Source of the DNA: Symbiodinium natans
Taxonomy: Eukaryota > Sar > Dinophyceae > Suessiales > Symbiodiniaceae
NCBI GenBank assembly: GCA_905221605.1
Contig: CAJNDS010002151.1
Location: 124,001 to 188,000 of the forward strand
DNA length: 64,000 bases
Direction: 5' to 3'
In this document: piece by piece, positions 27,011 through 35,484 of the stretch
Numbering within the stretch: position 1 is the stretch's first letter
Layout: the number at the start of each line of letters is the position of its first letter
Notes under the pieces: generated by a model
The model's input: the letters and a program-made list of their open reading frames with translations, nothing else
What the model was told of the DNA's origin: nothing
The model's database searches: none
Made by a program: the position numbers and the translations under genes

Positions 27011-28212
27011 CGGCAGAACAGATGGCTAAACCCCTTCAGAACTGAGCTTCTCAAAATCTGCCTTGCATCTTCCGCTGATGAGGACTACGCACGAGTTCCA
27101 TTCTGTGATCTTGGGGAATGATGTGCTGGCGGGCTTCAGTGGCTTTCTGCCCTTGTATGTGTCGGGCAAGAAGTCTCCGTGTGCTGAAGTCCAGCTGACG
27201 ATGGAGATGCCAAAATTAATGAGCAAGGAGGACGGGAACACTGCTGCTAGTACTTGATGTTTTCATTATATTTTCTAAGCGTAATCTTCTAATAATCTTC
27301 TAATTCTTAGGCTCAATTACAAAGAAATTTTCTAATAATCTTCTACTTCTTAGGGTCAATGCAACAAGTCATGTCAAATGCTGCCGAGACAGGCAATGCT
27401 GGATTCCGTGGAGGACGAGTGCAACGAACCTCCGACTCTTAAGGCGGTCTGGCATTCGGCCCTTTTGCCCCAGGGCTCCACCCTAAACCCTAAACCCTAA
27501 ACCCTAAACCCTAAACCCTAAACCCTAAACTCTTGTTGTATGTACTCTATTTAGGGACTCGGGGGCTGGGTTTGAGATTCCAGCGTTTTCTCAGCTTGTT
27601 CCTGAACCCTGCAAAGTCCCGTTAGCCCCTCGCGCCGGCCGGAAGGCGGTCGCCATTCAAGTTGCCATTCCGGTGAGTGACAACCAGCATGAGGAGAAGC
27701 CACAGAAGGCTCGACCGGCGACTCGGTCTAGTGTCCCAGGGTTTTTTGGTTAGGGTTTAGGGTTTAGGGCTTAGGGTTTAGGGTTTAGGGTTTAGGGTTT
27801 AGGGCAGTTTAGGGTTTAGGGTTTAGGGTTTAGGGTTTAGGGTTTAGGGTTTAGGGTTTAGGGTTTAGGGTTTAGGGTTTAGGGTTTAGGGGTTCAAAAG
27901 GGTTGATCTGCACAGGGCACCCTTTGAGAACTCTCGAGGATGCTCGTTAGCCAAAGCCCAATGCTCCCGCCCAAAACGAGTGGATCTCCTCCATGTTGAA
28001 GGCCCTTCCTACTCAACTATAAGGCTAGGGTTTAGGGTTTAGGGTTTAGGGTTTAGGGTTTAGGGTTTAGGGTTTAGGGTTTAGGGTTTAGGGTTTAGGG
28101 TTTAGGGTTGAAGGCCCTTCCTACTCAACTATAAGGCTAGCCCTACGGCCCCCTTGGAGGTTGGCAGCCCCCAAAAATCAACTTGTAGGCCCTCAACCCC
28201 ATGAGCCTTACA
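27011..28212 (+). CDS. Five-exon gene with telomere-repeat introns, unknown protein
   Basis: Exons 27011-27094 (RQNRWLNPFRTELLKICLAS), 27369-27474 (SCQMLPRQAMLDSVEDECNE then PPTLKAVWHSALLPQ), 27584-27740 (FSQLVPEPCKVPLAPRAGRK then AVAIQVAIPVSDNQHEEKPQ), 27916-28023 (APFENSRGCSLAKAQCSRPK then RVDLLHVEGPSYSTI) and 28136-28212 (LALRPPWRLAAPKNQLVGPQ). Each junction keeps phase. Introns 27475-27583 (GC-AG), 27741-27915 (GT-AG) and 28024-28135 (GC-AG) carry or consist of TTTAGGG/CCCTAAA arrays. The first junction is less certain, because 27120-27256 holds another open frame (GFLPLYVSGKKSPCAEVQLT) that could be an extra exon. No domain recognised. Confidence 0.65.
27276..27360 (+). repeat. Direct repeat in the first intron
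   Basis: TCTAATAATCTTCTA(A/C)TTCTTAGG occurs twice in AT-rich sequence. Confidence 0.8.
27741..27915 (+). other. Telomere-repeat intron, GT-AG
   Basis: Starts GTTTTTTGGTTAGGG, continues as about 20 TTTAGGG units and ends TTGATCTGCACAG. Phase is kept between VPG and APFENS. Confidence 0.65.
27995..28140 (+). repeat. Perfect 34-bp direct repeats flanking a TTTAGGG array
   Basis: Copies at 27995-28028 and 28107-28140 are identical, both starting GTTGAAGGCC and ending AAGGCTAG. The 78 bp between them (28029-28106) is pure (TTTAGGG)n. The array is therefore an insertion that duplicated its target. Confidence 0.95.
28024..28135 (+). other. Telomere-repeat intron created inside a duplicated target, GC-AG
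   Basis: Donor ATAAG|GCTAG in the first 34-bp copy, acceptor TATAAG|GCTAG in the second. Removing the 112 bp restores the uninterrupted frame STI-R-LALRPPW exactly. The second copy also gives a pyrimidine-rich tract (CCCTTCCTACTC) before the acceptor. Confidence 0.75.
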
Positions 28213-28214
28213 GC

Positions 28215-28276
28215 TAAACCCTAAACCCTAAACCCTAAACCCTAAACCCTAAACCCTAAACCCTAAACCCTAAACC
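28215..28276. repeat. CCCTAAA array
   Basis: About nine units. Confidence 0.95.
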
Positions 28277-28288
28277 CCCCTTATCGCC

Positions 28289-28328
28289 ATGGCCAGGCTG
28301 ATGCTGCGACTCCGGAGGAAAAGCCCAG
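28289..28328 (+). CDS. Weak candidate exon
   Basis: Frame MARLMLRLRRKSP with a possible GC donor CCAG|GCAAGG. Boundaries uncertain. Confidence 0.3.
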
Positions 28329-28387
28329 GCAAGGCTGAGCCAGCCCCTGTGTCTCTGTGTTTGCCAGGATGAGGGTACAGCCTAGTA

Positions 28388-28486
28388 GTAGAGTAGGTAA
28401 CCTTTAACCTTTTTTGGGGTAGCAGAATCCCCTTAAAATCCCAAAGGTTAACCTTGAATTCCCCCAGGTTACTGGACAACTAAGAC
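28388..28486. mobile_element. Introner family B
   Basis: GTAGTAGAGTAGGTAACC...CAAAGGTTAACC...GTTACTGGACAACTAAG. Confidence 0.65.
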
Positions 28487-28504
28487 AGTGGCCCGTCCTG
28501 GTGT

Positions 28505-28936
28505 GTGACCTTACGCAGACAACAGATTGGGGGCCGGGGTGGGAACCGCTCCCGCACGCTCGCGCGCATGCACCCTGAGTCTGCAAAATGCCTGCTTCCA
28601 GGTGGCTGTGACTTTACTGTTCTTCCATCTTCGTTGCCATCGTTGCGTTTGTTTAGCCTAAATGTTAGCCTATCGTTTCCCAACTGTTTTGGTCGTCATT
28701 TAGGTTCCAACCTAAATTCTGCAAGGTATCGGAAACCCAAGGACAGCACTGTGCTGTTGAATCATCACGAGGCATCTCCGTGTCGCAACGGGACTTGCGC
28801 GAGCTTGTGGTCAAGCCTGTTGCGCATACCTGTTTTCCCTTTTGCTTTGGTCATCGCTGAAGATGTGTGCTGTGTGCACTCTTGTGAATGTGGGCTTACG
28901 CTGGAGAACCACACATGGGTAGAGCGCGTAATTGGT
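28505..28936 (+). CDS. Open frame of doubtful coding status
   Basis: A 149-codon frame without repeat interruption. Its end reads ALVIAEDVCCVHSCECGLTL. The middle is low in coding character. Could be a 3' untranslated region or an unrecognised exon. Confidence 0.2.
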
Positions 28937-29019
28937 TTAGGGTTTAGGGTTTAGGGTTTAGGGTTTAGGGTTAAACCCTAAACCCTAAACCCTAAACCCT
29001 AAACCCTAAACCCTAAACT
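28937..29019. repeat. Head-to-head (TTTAGGG)n(CCCTAAA)n palindrome
   Basis: Five TTTAGGG units meet six CCCTAAA units at GGGTTAAACCC (about 28972). This is the layout of a telomere-telomere fusion and could fold into a hairpin. Confidence 0.9.
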
Positions 29020-29149
29020 TGGTCCATGACCTTCCACGCAGGCCCAAGCAATGATGCTTGTTTAAGACTTGATAGACATCAAGAGGTCACCACTCCCGAA
29101 GCCGCGTCCTGCGCAAGGCACAGTTCGCAAGCCAACCTTTTCATACACT

Positions 29150-29260
29150 CCCTAAGGGCCCATGTACCTAAATAGGGAATACTTAGGCCTGAAAGTACCT
29201 CCTATATAGGGACTTTGGGCCCAAGTATTGCCTGTTTAGGTACATGGACCCTCAGGGACT
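29150..29260. mobile_element. Introner family A
   Basis: CCCTAAGGGCCCATGTACC...TTTAGGTACATGGACCCTCA. Confidence 0.65.
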
Positions 29261-29269
29261 GTAACTCAG

Positions 29270-29400
29270 GTATTAAAAGAGCCAACCCGTCTGCTGCCAC
29301 AGCAGCGTCTTGCGGTAGCCACCCCTTACCCGAAGCCTTGCAAGATGGAAGCAGTTTGCCCGAGCCGACCCACTTGTCAAGCAACCTTGACCTGAAAAAC
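29270..29400 (+). CDS. Candidate exon
   Basis: Acceptor ACTGTAACTCAG, donor AAC|GTAAAC. Two frames are open: IKRANPSAATAASCGSHPLP... and VLKEPTRLLPQQRLAVATPY.... The second joins in phase to an open frame before the introner (EVTTPEAASCARHSSQANLF). Frame unresolved. Confidence 0.4.
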
Positions 29401-29419
29401 GTAAACTTTCAGCCTTAAA

Positions 29420-30250
29420 CCCAACCCCAATCCTGAAACCTGAAACCCTCAGGCCCCAATTTTTCAATGTTTTCAGGTGAAGTGTTTACCACACGAGCGC
29501 TGCACTGTTGTGCTAGTGTCTCACATGAAGGTAAAGTTTGTCACACAAGTAACAAGCAATGCATTCCTCGTCCTCAACACCGAGCCACGATGTATCAAAC
29601 AATACTGCGTGGCACACACACACTCTCTCTCACACTCTCACGTACAAGAGTAAAGCAAACCTACCCCTGCTGCCCGAAAGAAATCACATCACAAAAACGT
29701 TGCACAATGCAAGCCGAACATAGACCCCCACAGACCCGAGCCTAACGCGACACACCTGTGATGTTTCAAGTAAGAACCACAAGTAGGTTTTACACACATT
29801 TGGTATGCTCCAGCGTTTGTTTGTTCAGTGTTTTCCCTGTAAAAGGTTAGCTCTTTGGCGGCTTTGCGCTATGCATTTCTTATGCAGCAAAGAATTGTTT
29901 GACGCATGCGTGTTCTTTTTTCTGATGTTTTAGTTTCGGTGAAAGTTCAAGTATTTGATGTCCGAAATTCTTGGTTCAGGTTAAACATCGAGTCCAAAAA
30001 CTCAGGTGTTTTGGAGATTCAGGGCGCGCGCAGGCATGCACACGGACAACAACTCCTGACACCACAGGCCTGCGGCCAACTTGCAATCAGCACCCCTGGA
30101 GCCACGCCCGCATCAGGCGCTGCCGACAAGGTCGGGTGTGGGGGGGTGGATGTGGATGTGGAGTCATTCATTGCTTGCTCCTGTACCTCTGTTTTCTCCT
30201 ATTCTTCGTTCTTAGTTCCATGCCACCTTCTTGGGGGCCTCAAATAACCC
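29420..30250 (+). other. Repeat-poor stretch without a resolved gene
   Basis: Contains open frames at 29467-29745 and 29906-30247 and no TTTAGGG. Composition (many CA/TG words, TTTGTTTGTT) looks like UTR or intergenic sequence. Nothing recognised. Confidence 0.4.
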
Positions 30251-30374
30251 ACCCCTGAACCCTAAGCCCTAAACCCTAAACCCTAAATCCCTAAACCCTA
30301 AACCCTAAGCCCTAAGCCCTAAATCCCTAAACCCTAAACCCCAAACCCTCTAGGCCCTATAAGCCCTAAATTAG

Positions 30375-30468
30375 ACCACTTGAAGGTCGGAACTCGCTCC
30401 GGAAGCTGAATTCCCACCGCCTGGGCAGGGAAGGCGGTCTCAGAGAAGGGCTTGCCTATCGGTTCTTA
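30375..30468 (+). CDS. Candidate exon
   Basis: Acceptor CCCTAAATTAG, frame PLEGRNSLRKLNSHRLGREG then GLREGLAYRFL, donor TTA|GTAGGGTTTAGGG. Confidence 0.5.
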
Positions 30469-30524
30469 GTAGGGTTTAGGGTTTAGTAGGGTTTAGGGTT
30501 TAGGGTAGGTGCCAGAAATCGAAT

Positions 30525-30596
30525 CCCTCATACTTAAAGGGTGCAACATGTAAGGGTGATATGAAGTAACTAATTCGGTTCCCTGCTAAGAGCAAG
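30525..30596. mobile_element. Introner family I
   Basis: CTTAAAGGGTGCAACATGTAAGGG...TTCCCTGCTAAGAGCAAG. Confidence 0.45.
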
Positions 30597-30854
30597 CCGG
30601 TGCATTGGGCTTACAAGGCTTGCCACTCACTATGAGGAAGGCTGCGGGTTCTCCAGCATCAATGGTTTCATGGATTCCCCTACTACACCCCCCCCCCCCC
30701 CCTCTACTACCTTCCCCTAGCTTCGCCCCATGATTAAGGCTATTTAGGGATAATCAAGCTTACTTGAGGCTATTTAAGGGGAGGTGTAGAGGGGGGGTAG
30801 CAGGGAAACCAATGGTGGTTGGGTGTTGAGCCGCTGCGTCATTTTCTGCCTTGG
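30597..30854 (+). CDS. Two-exon segment across a K introner
   Basis: Exon 30597-30672 (RCIGLTRLATHYEEGCGFSS then INGFM) ends ATG|GATTCCCC (GA donor). Exon 30804-30854 (GNQWWLGVEPLRHFLPW) follows GTAGCAG and ends TGG|GTGTTTAG. Phase is kept. The intron 30673-30803 is a family K introner with a poly-C centre. Confidence 0.5.
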
Positions 30855-30954
30855 GTGTTTAGGGTTTAGGGTTTAGGGTTTCGGTGGGGTCTAGATGGCG
30901 GGGCCCTTACTACTCACTAAGCCGAAGTTTTCCCTTCAGGACCCCAAACCTATG

Positions 30955-31059
30955 CCCAAAACCCCTTAGTTGAGGTATATACCCGAATTCATAATATGTT
31001 CATAATAAGGATCCTTAATATAAAATAGGGTGTATTCCTGAATTAAGGGGTTTTGGAAG
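30955..31059 (+). mobile_element. Introner family D
   Basis: AAAACCCCTTAGTTGAGG...TTAAGGGGTTTTGGAAG. Confidence 0.6.
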
Positions 31060-31561
31060 ATCTGGGTGTTCTTAGTATTAGAGTAGGTCTCCTTTAACCA
31101 TTTTAACTTTTTTGGGGTAAAATCATCGCCTTAATTACAATCCCAAAGGTTAACCTTTAGTTCCCCTAGGTACTGGACAACTAGGCTATGAATATAGAAG
31201 CCCACGATGGCATTCTTGGGCAGCCAAAGAAAAAAGCACGTCTGGGGCTCTCATGGCAACTCCGCATCTACGTGGAATCTCAACCTTAAGAACGTAAAAC
31301 CTACGTGTTTGTAGGGTTCTCGAGAATCCTACAAGGGGACTTCTACTAAGAACCTACAAAAACAAGTGGGTTTTGGGTTCTTACCCAAAGAGCCCAATAC
31401 CCCGTAATTAAGGAATATTCCTTAAATCATATTAAGGATCCCTATGTAAATTCAGCAATATTCCTGAATTAAGGGATGTTGGGCTCTTTGGGTTAAAGAA
31501 AGCCCTCGCGCTCCTGGGTCGTTTGTGTTTTGTGCTCATTTGGAGCCCTTGCGACTACTGA
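31060..31561 (+). CDS. Three-exon 3' end of a gene, including a 15-nt microexon
   Basis: Exons 31060-31074 (IWVFL), 31185-31271 (AMNIEAHDGILGQPKKKARL then GLSWQLRIY) and 31499-31561 (KALALLGRLCFVLIWSPCDY, stop TGA). All are in phase 0. The microexon sits between introner D and introner B. The second intron holds introners L and E side by side. The C-terminus is hydrophobic (LCFVLIW). Confidence 0.55.
31075..31184 (+). mobile_element. Introner family B forming an intron
   Basis: GTATTAGAGTAGGTCTCC...AAAGGTTAACC...ACTGGACAACTAG. Confidence 0.6.
31286..31498 (+). mobile_element. Adjacent introners L and E
   Basis: L: CCTTAAGAACGTAAAACC...GGGTTTTGGGTTCTTA (copy at 55555). E: CCCAAAGAGCCCAATACCCC...GGGCTCTTTGGGTTAAAG (copies at 47758, 52380 and 55022). 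Confidence 0.55.
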
Positions 31562-31921
31562 ACCCCCTAAACCCTAAACCCTAAACCCTCATTGATTTCA
31601 AATTCAAAGGCTTCAGGCTCGGGGATTGATGGGTTCCGGAGCGCGGAGGCACGAAAATTCGAAGGCTTAAGGCCCCTTAAATCGCGAATATTTACCGGGG
31701 GGGGCCCCTAAATCCCGAAAATTTATCCCAAGCAACTCTCCAACCCAAACTCCGAAGCCTCCTATACCGAAGAAAGGCGCCAAAGCATGAAACCCCTCGG
31801 CCACCGAACCCTAAACCCTAATCCCTAAAGCCTAAATCCTAAACCCTAAACCCTAAACCCCAATCCCTAAACCCTAAATCCTAAACCCTCAACGTTAAAC
31901 CGTGGAGGCAAGAAGTCCTAG

Positions 31922-32009
31922 TATCGCCAGCCCAATCACCACGATGCCGACCTCGCATGGGCCCGTGCTTGCAGCCGCAGGTTGGATTGGGCTTATACTG
32001 GGCTTCTAG
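31922..32009 (+). CDS. Candidate terminal exon with membrane anchor
   Basis: Acceptor AAGTCCTAG, frame IASPITTMPTSHGPVLAAAG then WIGLILGF and TAG. A PNHHDADLAWARACS frame overlaps as an alternative. Confidence 0.4.
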
Positions 32010-32302
32010 TATAGGGTTTAGGGTTTAGGGTTGGGGGTTTGGGGTTTGGGGTTTAGGGTTTAGGGTTTAGGGCTCCTAGTAGGGAATGGGGGAATGAGGT
32101 CCCTCATTTTATGAATCCCGTAAAAAGGGTATAGACTACTACGAGCCAGTGGGTTGGGGTTGGGCACTGGAACTTAGGCTTTGCTTATCGCCGATGCTGG
32201 GTCTGTTCTTCACTTCAGTTTAGGGTTTAGGATTTAGGGTTTAAGGTCTAGGGTTTAGGGTTTAGAGTGTAATGTGTCACCTTGTTCCGGGGGTGGGTTT
32301 AG

Positions 32303-32549
32303 AATTGCTCTCGAGGGCTCGAGCTTCATTTCGCCACTCGCAGCCTCACCGCAGCGCTGGAGGAAGTTGGCCTTCAAGGCACAGCCGGATGCCTCACCCC
32401 CTAAACCCTAAACCCTAAACCCTAAACCCTAAACCCTAAACCCTAAACCCTAAACCCTAAACCCTAAACCCTAAACCCTGCTGCCAGCAGCAGAGTGCGT
32501 CCCCGGCGCCGCCCTGACCCAGAAGGCCGCCAGTCCCAGGTGGCACCAG
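32303..32549 (+). CDS. Two-exon segment across a CCCTAAA intron
   Basis: Exon 32303-32390 (NCSRGLELHFATRSLTAALE then EVGLQGTAG) and exon 32488-32549 (AECVPGAALTQKAASPRWHQ) join in phase, with the junction codon T|CA, through the GC-AG intron 32391-32487. The donor of exon 2 is CAG|GTGTCC. Confidence 0.5.
32391..32487 (+). other. Telomere-repeat intron, GC-AG
   Basis: GCCTCACCC, then about eleven CCCTAAA units, then CTGCTGCCAG. C-strand orientation relative to the gene; no clear duplication at the ends. Confidence 0.55.
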
Positions 32550-33239
32550 GTGTCCTGGTACCAGGATGGGCTATTCCGCCTGAAAATACGCAGAACTTAC
32601 TGGCTCAAAACCCAACTTTTCAACTTTTGGGCTTAGTTTATTCTGAAAGTTTCAACTTTTATTTCCTTCGGTTTTGGGCCAGTAAGATAGTCAATCCTAT
32701 ATAGGCCCCTTTTAGCGGGTTACAGGGTACAATAGCCCGTCCTGCTAACCGAGATTGGAAAGACGCAAGCGGCGCCTGAAAGCAGTGAACACAGGGGCTC
32801 ACGCGTTGAAGCCATGCGCAACTTGGTCCTCGCTGGTTTTAGGGTTTGGGTTTTACCGGGTGAGATCCTCTTATAGGGAATCTACTTCCATCTGCTTCCC
32901 TCATTGTTTCAAAATCTAGGCTTGGGAATACTCGAAGCTAGTCGAATGTAGTTTGTCTTGATTCCCTGGTGGTTGGAGTAAGAGGCCTCAATCGAAGCGA
33001 ATGAATACTTGCGTTCCCTATTGTTTCGGGTTTAAGGTTAAGGGTTTTGGGAGGGACAAGCCTGTGCAAAAGGAAGGGTTCATAGGAGGGCTGCTGTGCG
33101 AAGATCTGTTCCCAAAACGCTGTAACCGGGGGGGGGGGGGGGGGGGGTAGCAAACCCGAAAACGTTCTGAAGCCCTTAAACCATGAACCTTACTTAGACT
33201 CCCCAGTAGTACATGTTGTTTTGCCCTTTTAGGGTTTGG

Positions 33240-33340
33240 GGTTAGTAGAGTAGGGAACATTTGACCTTTTTGAGGCATTGAGTTCCCTAAAATCCCAAAA
33301 GGTAAATTTTCGTTCCCCTGGGATACTGGACAACAAAGAA
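33240..33340. mobile_element. Introner family B
   Basis: GTAGAGTAGGGAACATTTGACC...CCCAAAAGGTAAATTTTC...GGATACTGGACAACAAAG. Confidence 0.55.
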
Positions 33341-33589
33341 GTACCCCAAAAGATGCCCTGCATTCCCCCATAACACCTAGGCCCTAGAGTCCCCTAAACC
33401 CTAAATTTAGGGATTTAGGGTTTAGGGGTGTTAATCCCTAAACCTAAAAACCTAAAACGCTAGACCCTCTTCGGCCCTGGCATCTTTCTTTAGACCCCAC
33501 GGTGCGTCGGAGCAACAGGTTTAGGGGAGGGCTGCCACCACATGCCTCCAGACGCGAATAACACGGAAGCCCCGCCTACTCCTTCCTAA

Positions 33590-33633
33590 ACCCCTAAACC
33601 CTAAACCCTAAACCCTAAACCCTAAACCCTAAA
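33590..33633 (+). repeat. CCCTAAA array at the 5' junction of LINE-2
   Basis: Units end CCCTAAA directly against the spliced-leader relic. Confidence 0.95.
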
Positions 33634-33657
33634 TGGCTCAAGCCATTTTGGCTCAAG
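33634..33657 (+). other. Tandem dinoflagellate spliced-leader relic
   Basis: TGGCTCAAG followed by CCATTTTGGCTCAAG. The second unit equals the 3' 15 nt of the conserved dinoflagellate leader, and the first is the end of another. Such truncated tandems are known where a trans-spliced mRNA was reverse transcribed and later trans-spliced again at the AG within the old leader. Confidence 0.85.
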
Positions 33658-33789
33658 GCTCAAAGGTCCTGGGAAATCGACGAACTGTGAGGGGTTTCCC
33701 CGGGGATTTCGGTTTCATCCCTTCTCCCGCTTTCCCTTTCCCTCTTCTCCTCTTTCTTTCTTCTCCTCCCTTCTTCGTCTGGTCCGGTC

Positions 33790-34800
33790 ATGTCCACCCC
33801 AAATGAGGAAGCCCGGAAGAAAATCCCTCTCCTGAGCCATCATGGGAGTGTACTCGAGAGGAGCTCTGGGGTGAGTGCACCAACTGCAGTAAGTGACAAC
33901 AGGGGAGGAGGAAGTGGGCAAAGACGAAAGATCCCCCCTCTAACCGAAATGATTGAGAGTTCGGAGAGGGGCAGACTCGATAGAGATGCTGACAAGAAGG
34001 ACAAGAACGGCAGAGACAGAGACCGAAACCGAGAGAAAGAGAGAGAGGCCGATTCCTTTCCGCTGGGACTGCGGAACGATGCCACACTGCCAGGAAGAGT
34101 TGTCGAGAGACCTCTGAACCTCAGGGGATTCCCTACAGGAGGAGAAATAGAGACAACCCATGCCTCTTCGAAAGCCAGGGACTCAGATGCCATGGTAACA
34201 CATGGACGGGGAACGAAGGAGCCTCTCGACTCGGATCTCCTTGGCCTGCATGTTCCTGCACCCAGTAATGCCATGCGAGAAGCAATTTCCCCCCCGCCTG
34301 CCACCAGAACCCCCAACCTCCTTGTTGCCTCGGGGTCTGCAGGAATTGTATCTAGCGATGAAGACAAAGCCTGTGCTAAAAGCCCCAACCCCAAAAAGCC
34401 TAAACTGGATGGGGAAGATCGTAGCACAGGAATTGTTGACGTGACAGATGCTGACATGACAAATGTGGAGCCCCTGCCACTGCCGGGATTTGGAGGTCGA
34501 TGTGTGAGTGCCATGAACCCGACCCTGGAAACGTATGATCTCACCGATGGTGACACTGAGGTTGAAGAGGACCTCCGGACAGATAAGAAAGACAAGCAAG
34601 AGTTGAGCGAAGACATCAAGGATGAACTAGGAATGGCCAATATGGGGCCTGCTGAGAAAGCAGCCCTTGCAGCAGCGATGGCCGCTGGTGCCCCGCCTGC
34701 AGAACAGGGGTCGCTTCCCCCGATTGGGGAACAGGCGCCGCATTCCCCGACTAAGGAACAGAGTGGGAATTCCACTGACGCTGGCCCACCGAGTTACTGA
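33790..34800 (+). CDS. LINE-2 ORF1
   Basis: 336 residues from MSTPNEEARKKIPLLSHHGS to TDAGPPSY. It is highly charged, with a KKDKNGRDRDRNREKEREAD stretch, an NLS-like NPKKPKLDGED and a long acidic region (DGDTEVEEDLRTDKKDKQEL). Predicted largely disordered. Inferred RNA-binding coat protein by position only. Preceded by a pyrimidine-rich 5' UTR of about 130 bp. Confidence 0.65.
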   Translation: MSTPNEEARKKIPLLSHHGSVLERSSGVSAPTAVSDNRGGGSGQRRKIPPLTEMIESSERGRLDRDADKKDKNGRDRDRNREKEREADSFPLGLRNDATLPGRVVERPLNLRGFPTGGEIETTHASSKARDSDAMVTHGRGTKEPLDSDLLGLHVPAPSNAMREAISPPPATRTPNLLVASGSAGIVSSDEDKACAKSPNPKKPKLDGEDRSTGIVDVTDADMTNVEPLPLPGFGGRCVSAMNPTLETYDLTDGDTEVEEDLRTDKKDKQELSEDIKDELGMANMGPAEKAALAAAMAAGAPPAEQGSLPPIGEQAPHSPTKEQSGNSTDAGPPSY

Positions 34801-34802
34801 GG

Positions 34803-35383
34803 TGCAAATTCTTCCTGCAGGCCTGGCACTTAAATTAAAGCATGCTGGAATTCAAACCCTTTTAATTAGTATGCACTTGCCTCATACACAAAGAGAAGAC
34901 TGCTTGCAAGTATGGACAGACATGATGCATGCCCTGCAATCCCTGACTGCCAAAATTCGATTGCATGATACCGTTGTAATTGGAGCCGACACGAATTACG
35001 AACTTCTAGAGCATGTACCCCGCACTCACCATAGCGATGAACGAGCTATGATGTGGCAGATGCTAAAGCGGGACTTAGGACTCTCCTGCACAAAACCGCA
35101 GGAAGACACATGGTCCGACACCAGGGGTGCCTCGTCAAAGATAGACTTCCTGTGCTACCGCAGTCCTTGCTTAGAAACCGTTTGCCAATCAGTGGTTCCG
35201 GACTCAGATTCGCTCCTTGGGAGTGACCACAAGGCGGTGACAGTTGGCTTTCGCACACTGAGAACCCCCCCTGTCAAAACCCGCAAACACCAGTCACACA
35301 AATGTGGCAAGTGGAGGGTCAATGTAGCTAAAGCGCTTGAAGAACTAGCAGCCATTCCCCCAGATGACTCGAGCAACCCGTAA
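34803..35383 (+). pseudogene. LINE-2 endonuclease, truncated and out of frame
   Basis: The frame reads PAGLALKLKHAGIQTLLISM, VVIGADTNYELLEHV, RGASSKIDFLCY and LLGSDHKAVTVGFR. The GADTN and SDH motifs fit the C-terminal two thirds of an APE-type endonuclease. The N-terminal third is missing at the junction with ORF1, and TAA at 35381-35383 breaks the link to the RT. Described as found, not repaired. Confidence 0.7.
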
Positions 35384-35484
35384 AGCATTCTAGAGCGAGT
35401 TGCAAATAAAGCAGCTTTCAGAGACAGAAGCTGTAGATACCAGGACCCTCCGGCGGTTAAAGATCTACAGGTGCGGAAGCGCGG

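Noticed and set aside
33840-34775. 311-codon antisense ORF over LINE-2 ORF1
   Set aside because: The sense frame starts just after the leader and 5' UTR and precedes endonuclease and RT; the antisense frame is low complexity.
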